64,000 nt of DNA, taken from the NCBI GenBank assembly GCA_019155205.2, contig JAHNZQ020000181.1, positions 2,847,456-2,911,455 on the forward strand, given 5' to 3'. A program made the translations under genes and the position numbers. Position 1 is the first letter of the stretch. Each line of letters opens with the position of its first letter. Positions 56,827 through 64,000 of the stretch are shown here, piece by piece. Under the pieces are notes generated by a model. The model made no database searches and was not told where the DNA came from. It saw only the letters and a list, made by a program, of their open reading frames with translations. This DNA is from Gracilaria vermiculophylla (Eukaryota > Rhodophyta > Florideophyceae > Gracilariales > Gracilariaceae).

Positions 56827-59800
56827 ATGCAATGTATCGCATTTCTAGCACCGTTACCACTGGTCCTGCGCTCTATTTCTGCCCCGCACCAAGAATACGG
56901 CCTCGTTCGTCTGCCGCCCAGAGTAGTCGTTGCTAGTTTGCAAAAGAATGATGTTTCCTCAGGAATTGATGTATTTCCGGCGAAGCAGTACGTTCCTCTT
57001 CATGTTCATTCCGACTACTCTCTGCTAGATGGTGCGAGTCAGCTGTCATCGCTTGTATCAAGGGCCGCCGAACTTGATGTTCCAGCTTTGGCATTGACAG
57101 ACCATGGCGTACTGTACGGCGCCCTTCAACTAATTCGCGCTTGCGCAAACACCGACGTGAAGCCAATTATCGGCAACGAAATGTACATTATTAATGATAT
57201 TCCAGAAGGGCAGTCCAACGGAGAAGCTCCTAAACGATACCATCTAATTGTTTTGGCAAAGAATGAAATTGGATATAGAAATTTGGTCAAGCTCACCACA
57301 ATGGCACATCTAGAGGGTGTTATAGGAAAGGGTATCTTTGCAAGGCCGTGCATAAATAAGGCGCAACTGCATCAATACCGCGAGGGCCTTATTGTTAGCA
57401 GTGCTTGCCTTGGAGGGGAAATAGCGCAAGCAATTCTCAACGATGACATTGACTCGGCACGAACTGCGGCGAGCTGGTTTCGTGATGCGTTTGGAGACGA
57501 TTTTTATCTCGAAATTCAGGACCACGGAAGTGAAGAGGACAAGAAAGTCAATCCAATCATGTTGCAACTGTCTCGTGAACTATCAATCAAGGTTATTGCT
57601 ACTAACGATAGTCATTTCACAAGCTGTCTAGACGCCGAAGCTCATGATGCTCTAATTTGCATTCAAACAGGGAAGCAATTAACAGATGAGAATCGTTTGC
57701 GCTATTCTGGAACCGAGTATTTCAAGTCTGTTGATGAAATGCGCCAATGCTTCGTGGACCATCTGCCATTAAACGCAGTGGACGAAGCTCTGTATAATAC
57801 GCTTGAAGTGGCGAATAAGGTTGAGCCGTACAACCTATTCGGTGCGACTCGAATTCCGGATTTCCCAGTACCGAAGAAGTTTGATAATTCCCATGATGAT
57901 TACTTGCGTCATGTAGCCCAACTTGGACTGCAAGAGCGACTAACAGCACGAACAAAATCAGGTTTGATTCGAAAAGGCTCAGAGCGCACCTACATTGAAC
58001 GTCTGGACCTCGAGCTGGACATGATTCGTCGCATGGGTTTTTCCTCGTATTTTCTTGTTGTTTGGGACTACATTCACTATGCTAGGACCCGCAACATACC
58101 AGTTGGACCCGGAAGGGGATCTGCAGCCGGTTCATTGGTTGCTTTTGCGCTGCGAATTACAGACGTAGATCCGATTCCATTCAACCTGCTCTTTGAGAGA
58201 TTCCTCAACATTGAGCGAAAGAGCATGCCTGACATTGACACCGACTTTTCCGTCGATGGAAGAGAAAAAGTAATCGAGTATGTAACAGAGCGTTACGGTC
58301 AGAGTCGTGTAGCGCAAATCATCACCTTCAATCGATTGACGAGCAAGGCTGTGTTGAAAGATGTCGCCCGAGTGCATAATGTATCTTATAAAGAAGCAGA
58401 TCGACTAGCGAAGCTCATCCCTGTTAGTCGAGGAAAACCGGCGACTTTGAAAGAGCTGCTTTCCGGAAAACCTCCGAGTCGAGACTTCAAAAAAGCTGTG
58501 GAGAGTCGTCCGGACTTTCGAGAATGGCTGGATAAAGCGCAACGCATCGAAGGGACAAACAAAACTTTTGGGATTCACGCCGCTGGTGTTGTAATATCAG
58601 CGGATCCCCTGACTGACATAGTGCCCTTGACGAAGGCGAAGCACGGTGAAACCATTACTCAGTACGCCATGGAAGATGTCGAGTCTGTCGGTTTGTTGAA
58701 GATGGACTTTCTTGGACTCAAGAACTTGACCGTGATAGAGATGGCTTTAAAGTTTATCAATCAAGGAAGGAGGGAGCAAGGGATTGGTGAGGATATTGAT
58801 TTTTCTGTGGATGCTCTACCTCTTGACGACGCCAATACTTACAAATTACTCGCTGAAGGGGAACTTGACGGAATTTTTCAATTAGACGCTTCTGCAGGAA
58901 TGCGCAACATTGTTCGCGAGCTTCGACCAACCTCTTTGGAAGACATATCCTCCGTATTGGCTCTATATCGTCCTGGGCCCCTAGATGCGGGCTTGATTCC
59001 GAAGTTTATCCGTCGCAAGCATGGCATAGAACCAATTGAATACGATCACCCGCTTCTTCAACCAATATTGAAAGAAACATATGGGATCATGGTTTATCAA
59101 GAACAAATCATGCGTATTGCCCGAGATCTTGCAGGTTACAGCTTGGGTCAAGCAGATATTCTTCGCAGAGCTATGGGGAAAAAGAAATTGAAGGATATGG
59201 AGAAAGAACGCCCAAGGTTTGTTAAAGGCGCGGAAGAACGAGGGATTGCGAAGGACGTATCGGAGAAGTTATTTGACATGATGGTGAAGTTTGCAGAGTA
59301 TTGCTTTAACAAGTCACACTCTACCGCCTACGCGTATTTGACGTATCAAACAGCTTTTCTCAAAGCGAACTATCCGGTAGAGTACTGCGCGGCCCTCTTA
59401 ACATCCAATATGCAGCAATCGGAAAAGTTGGTTCGTTATTTGGCGGATGCAAGGGTGCTTGGTGTTCGAATTCTTCCTCCTTCCGTGAACAGCTCTGGGC
59501 TCGGCTTTACAGTTCACCGCCAGAACAATAAAAGTATGGTACGATTCGGGTTTGAAGCAGTAAAAACCGTTGGTTCGTCTGTGAGCCAAGCGCTTATTGA
59601 TGAACGGAATGCTCACGGCCCTTTTAGAAGCATAGGAGACCTAATCAATCGTGTTGATTTGCGAGTGCTAAACAAACGGGCGATGGCCTCTCTCATACAA
59701 GCGGGTGCCTTTGATGAACTTCATCCAAATCGAAAGGTTCTACTCGAATCGTTTGAAGATTTGTTGACTCTGCGGCGCAAGCTTCGGGATAAAAGGAAGC

Positions 59801-62646
59801 GGAGAGAGAACAAAAGCAAAGCTCCGGATGATATGGACGAACTGAACCAACAAGAACAATTAGCATGGGAAGAGGCTGAAATCGGGCTTGCTCGAGCTTG
59901 CGATGAAGATCCAGACTTTGCCGATCTAGAGAGACTGTCTGGGGAAAAGGCGTCCATAGGATTCTATGCCTCAGGTCATCCTCTTCAAGATATGCAAGAT
60001 GTTGCAAAGTTTCTGGGGTGCGCTCGTGTCGATCTCCTCGTTGGAGAAGGGATGGACTCTAGCTACGATTTAGGTGGACCTGGTACACTGGGTTCAGTTT
60101 CATCTGGATTTCCAAGTGACTCTGAAGTGATGATTTTGTCGTGCATAACTGAGTTAAAGAAATTAACTACTGCAAAGGGAAGGAAAATGGCTAGGTGGAT
60201 GATAGAAGATGCGACAAGTCGCATAAGTGGAGTTGTATTTCCGGGGCACTATGAAGTCGTTGAGCAAGTGGTAGATCATTCCAGCAATGAAGCCGCTTCG
60301 CTCCGTCTTGAAATGGAGATCGGACGAAGCCATCCCAGCGTTCAAGATATGAACAAGGAATCCGATCCACAATTTGTTGTACAAAACGACGCAAGGGTGC
60401 TCGTATGGGGAAAAATCGACAGAGAGTCTTCCGGAACTGTACAGGTTATTGTTGACGATGTGCAACGGGTTGAGGATGTCCGCGTTGTGGTTGCCACAGC
60501 GAGATACAATCCGAAGCGATCCAAAGCAGAGAGTTTGTTAATTCTTCGGGAACTGGCTAAAGACGTTCTCGGAGATAAATTTGATGGGAAAGAGAGCGAT
60601 AGTAAGCTTTCACAACGACGACGGTGGATGAAGCCAAAATCATTGAGTAAGAAGAATCGCGTTCCTCTTGTCCTTCGTTGCCTTGATGAGCAGGGCAATA
60701 CCGCGACGACCACAAACGCTGGGAACGAGTATCGTTTTCCGGCAAATAACCAAGAGCTTGTTGCCGAGCTTCAACGAAAGACAGGGATGGAATGCCTGGA
60801 GATCTCTGTGATGGATGACATAGCGGGCGTAAGCAGGTCGCTTATGTTAAACTTTGATGATGTTGATAATCAAAATGATGAAACATGCACTACTCATGAG
60901 ATGAAAATTGCATCGGGAGAAAATGCACCAGTTGGTATTGAAGTAACTGCCCAGGAGTTGATCTCTGATGAATGTCCCCAGAAAGAATTGGATGAACGGA
61001 CAGATCATCGGTTTCATAACCAAAACGAAATGGAAGGACTATACACAGACGTGAAATCTTCCCCCATCTCACTCCCGGGATCTTCAAATGGCGGCTCAGA
61101 TTCTCATCCGCCTTTGAACACGTCTCTTACTCAACCAAAGATCAATATGAACGGATACGAGGATGAGGACCCAGTTCATCCACATGCAGACGTCACAGAT
61201 ATGGGCTGGAGTGCAAGTAAGAGAGCGGAAGTGATTAACAGTATGAAATGGATGCCGAAACGCGACACTTTTGCGGAACGGATTTTCTGCGCCGGTCCGC
61301 GAATGAACGACTTCGCTCCTTCGGATGCGTTCCTGAGATACAGTGAAGAAGCTAAATCTTCCATACTCACTGCGGCTTGTATTGACAAACCATTTCGTAC
61401 ACACGACCAGATTAGGGCCCGATTGGAAGCCAACTTGCAAAGCGTTACTCTTGACTCGCCGGTGGAATATTTGTCAAGTACTCACCCTGAGAATGAACAT
61501 GATGGCCTTGACTGTGGCACTATGGAAACATCAGAAGGGTCGATTTCAGAGGTTTCTGAAAACGAATGCAACGAATTACTATCTGGTTTCAGCATTCGTA
61601 GTGAACGGGATGAGGTACATGGAGATTCTAGTGACGAAGGATCCTTTCCAATCGCGTGTTCGTCGGCAGCGCAGCAGTCTTTGCTCCTGGGCAAGGAATA
61701 TCTCGATTTGAAAACGGGCTTATTAGTTGATTATGACCAGTATGGACTTGAGGGCGTTCTTGATGCAGTTTGCTTGTTTGCAAGTGAAATAGCTCTACAT
61801 TATTCTGGAAATGAATGCGCTCTGGCTGGAATGACTAGTTTATCCGTCTCAAAACTTAAAGAGACGGACGTTGTGTTGAAGGTGAGCGGGCAATTGTCAT
61901 ATGTAGAAGATCGCTGTATATATGTGCTCATCGATATCCGTGAAAACGAGCCAAGTGGCGATCGAAAGCGAGTGAGATCTTTCGGTCCCCTTGTTGTCAT
62001 GCTTTTAGCAGATACCAACCAGGAATCTTTGAATAATTCACCAAAGAAACGGCAAATGGTTGTTTCATCATCTTTGAAATGCTTGGAGAAAGCAGCTCGA
62101 AGAAACGTTCATTCGACCAAGCAAAAGAGGAACTCAAAGTCAGAGGCCTCTGAGCGACATCCCGATCGCTCTTCAATCCGGCAATCATTGGCGATATCCG
62201 TTGAACAAATCCATACAGCTCGTACGGAAGGGTACAGATTTCACGCTGATGGGGGGCAGTTTCTGAGTTCAATGCACCGAATGGCTCTTCTATGTGTTGC
62301 CAATACGTCTGGAATTGCGAGAGAGAAGCTTTACGTAACATCATCCGAGTCCATCACTATCTCCGATCCAGCTGTGCTGCAAGGGACCATCCAAAATGAA
62401 TCAATAAGTGCCATGATTCAGGATGTATCTTCAAAAACCGCAAGTGTTCAAGTGAAGAGCACACTGTCTACCGTGCATGGAACTACAGCTCAGGTCCTTG
62501 CGACGTTTTTCGTTGCATGCAAAGGGGGTATGAAGTTACCGAAGATTTTTTTAACAGAGGGTCCGCCCCCTCTATTTGAGAGTCGAGAAGTCGAGGAATA
62601 CTTTCTAGACCACTGCAGACGGGTCTCAAGTAATATGGAGGTGTGA
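56827..62646 (+). CDS. dnaE: Cyanobacterial-type DNA polymerase III alpha (DnaE) with C-terminal double-hotdog-like extension
   Basis: One intronless frame of 1939 residues. The first 50 or so look like a transit peptide (Phe at 6). PHP domain: H59, H61, D63 (VPLHVHSDYSLLDGA), D92/H93 (TDHG), NDSH (260-263). Family C polymerase: GPGRGSAAGS (427-436), PDIDTDF (468-474) with catalytic D469 and D471, GLLKMDFLGLKNLT with D627, ALYRPGPLDAGLIP, and YGIMVYQEQIMRIA. At KFAEYCFNKSHSTAY (821-835) it crosses the cyanobacterial split-intein site without any intein. A helix-hairpin-helix near 905-935, QEQLAW (1009-1014, a possible clamp-binding motif), LSGEKASIGFYASGHP and an OB fold (1100-1215) complete a cyanobacterial DnaE to about 1330. 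Residues 1455-1935 resemble a tandem hotdog fold. Plastid replication is inferred. Confidence 0.93.
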   Translation: MQCIAFLAPLPLVLRSISAPHQEYGLVRLPPRVVVASLQKNDVSSGIDVFPAKQYVPLHVHSDYSLLDGASQLSSLVSRAAELDVPALALTDHGVLYGALQLIRACANTDVKPIIGNEMYIINDIPEGQSNGEAPKRYHLIVLAKNEIGYRNLVKLTTMAHLEGVIGKGIFARPCINKAQLHQYREGLIVSSACLGGEIAQAILNDDIDSARTAASWFRDAFGDDFYLEIQDHGSEEDKKVNPIMLQLSRELSIKVIATNDSHFTSCLDAEAHDALICIQTGKQLTDENRLRYSGTEYFKSVDEMRQCFVDHLPLNAVDEALYNTLEVANKVEPYNLFGATRIPDFPVPKKFDNSHDDYLRHVAQLGLQERLTARTKSGLIRKGSERTYIERLDLELDMIRRMGFSSYFLVVWDYIHYARTRNIPVGPGRGSAAGSLVAFALRITDVDPIPFNLLFERFLNIERKSMPDIDTDFSVDGREKVIEYVTERYGQSRVAQIITFNRLTSKAVLKDVARVHNVSYKEADRLAKLIPVSRGKPATLKELLSGKPPSRDFKKAVESRPDFREWLDKAQRIEGTNKTFGIHAAGVVISADPLTDIVPLTKAKHGETITQYAMEDVESVGLLKMDFLGLKNLTVIEMALKFINQGRREQGIGEDIDFSVDALPLDDANTYKLLAEGELDGIFQLDASAGMRNIVRELRPTSLEDISSVLALYRPGPLDAGLIPKFIRRKHGIEPIEYDHPLLQPILKETYGIMVYQEQIMRIARDLAGYSLGQADILRRAMGKKKLKDMEKERPRFVKGAEERGIAKDVSEKLFDMMVKFAEYCFNKSHSTAYAYLTYQTAFLKANYPVEYCAALLTSNMQQSEKLVRYLADARVLGVRILPPSVNSSGLGFTVHRQNNKSMVRFGFEAVKTVGSSVSQALIDERNAHGPFRSIGDLINRVDLRVLNKRAMASLIQAGAFDELHPNRKVLLESFEDLLTLRRKLRDKRKRRENKSKAPDDMDELNQQEQLAWEEAEIGLARACDEDPDFADLERLSGEKASIGFYASGHPLQDMQDVAKFLGCARVDLLVGEGMDSSYDLGGPGTLGSVSSGFPSDSEVMILSCITELKKLTTAKGRKMARWMIEDATSRISGVVFPGHYEVVEQVVDHSSNEAASLRLEMEIGRSHPSVQDMNKESDPQFVVQNDARVLVWGKIDRESSGTVQVIVDDVQRVEDVRVVVATARYNPKRSKAESLLILRELAKDVLGDKFDGKESDSKLSQRRRWMKPKSLSKKNRVPLVLRCLDEQGNTATTTNAGNEYRFPANNQELVAELQRKTGMECLEISVMDDIAGVSRSLMLNFDDVDNQNDETCTTHEMKIASGENAPVGIEVTAQELISDECPQKELDERTDHRFHNQNEMEGLYTDVKSSPISLPGSSNGGSDSHPPLNTSLTQPKINMNGYEDEDPVHPHADVTDMGWSASKRAEVINSMKWMPKRDTFAERIFCAGPRMNDFAPSDAFLRYSEEAKSSILTAACIDKPFRTHDQIRARLEANLQSVTLDSPVEYLSSTHPENEHDGLDCGTMETSEGSISEVSENECNELLSGFSIRSERDEVHGDSSDEGSFPIACSSAAQQSLLLGKEYLDLKTGLLVDYDQYGLEGVLDAVCLFASEIALHYSGNECALAGMTSLSVSKLKETDVVLKVSGQLSYVEDRCIYVLIDIRENEPSGDRKRVRSFGPLVVMLLADTNQESLNNSPKKRQMVVSSSLKCLEKAARRNVHSTKQKRNSKSEASERHPDRSSIRQSLAISVEQIHTARTEGYRFHADGGQFLSSMHRMALLCVANTSGIAREKLYVTSSESITISDPAVLQGTIQNESISAMIQDVSSKTASVQVKSTLSTVHGTTAQVLATFFVACKGGMKLPKIFLTEGPPPLFESREVEEYFLDHCRRVSSNMEV

Positions 62647-62794
62647 GATCCCAGGCAGGGTGTGCTTCGATTGCAATTTTGTTTTCTGTGATGCCCAGTC
62701 ATGATTGATGTACGGTGTAATAATCATCTAAATCTAAAGAACGTGATAACAATTTCCCGCATCTCATTCGGTTCTTCCATCCTTGTCGCTTCTT
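62647..62794. other. Convergent 3' intergenic region, DnaE and LigA
   Basis: 148 bp, no gene. Both 3' UTRs must end here or overlap. Confidence 0.6.

Positions 62795-64000
<1,206 letters not shown>

Overview
The window looks like nuclear DNA of a photosynthetic eukaryote, most likely a red alga (a glaucophyte is the main alternative). Three lines of sequence support this. Eukaryotic genes (a DP-type cell-cycle factor, LSm6, a ubiquitin-like/WLM protease) lie between cyanobacterial-type genes with N-terminal transit-like extensions (IspG, MutS2, DnaE). MutS2 carries one 106-nt GT-AG spliceosomal intron, and the other complete host genes are intronless. The three transit-like leaders each have a Phe at residue 6 or 7, a known feature of red-algal and glaucophyte plastid targeting. 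The species is not determined.

Layout. Positions 1 to about 47,000 are almost entirely decayed, nested transposons. Gypsy-A (1303-10413) is split by a 1279-bp Tc1 element (4781-6059). It is followed by a Ty1/copia pol relic (10460-12286). A reverse-oriented Ty3/gypsy element with two 378-bp LTRs (15100-20541) comes next. Gypsy-B (22718-32527) is a second copy of the gypsy-A family and is split by an 830-bp solo LTR (24586-25415). Two further minus-strand gypsy relics follow (33401-35470 and 38959-42204). The last is a second Tc1 copy (42423-47007) that itself contains a 3306-bp PIF/Harbinger element (43095-46400). Three minus-strand or orphan chromodomain fragments are also present or embedded (495-890, 15521-15856, 21903-22172). 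None of the transposons has a full set of intact genes; the first Tc1 transposase is the only transposon ORF that still looks complete.

Positions 48,500-64,000 are a compact block of host genes: UBL-WLM protease (+), DP transcription factor (-), plastid IspG (-), MutS2 (+), LSm6 (-), DnaE (+), and the 3' part of an NAD+-dependent DNA ligase, LigA (-), cut by the window end. Neighbours are convergent or divergent, with gaps of 15 to 465 bp.

Most notable is the cluster of bacterial-type genome-maintenance genes in nuclear DNA: MutS2, an unsplit and intein-free cyanobacterial-type DNA polymerase III alpha subunit, and LigA, with a probable DNA-protein-crosslink protease nearby. The DnaE reading frame continues for about 600 codons beyond the polymerase. 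That tail resembles a tandem (double) hotdog acyl-CoA-thioesterase-like module, which would be an unusual fusion. A plastid replication and repair role is inferred from ancestry and leaders, not shown.
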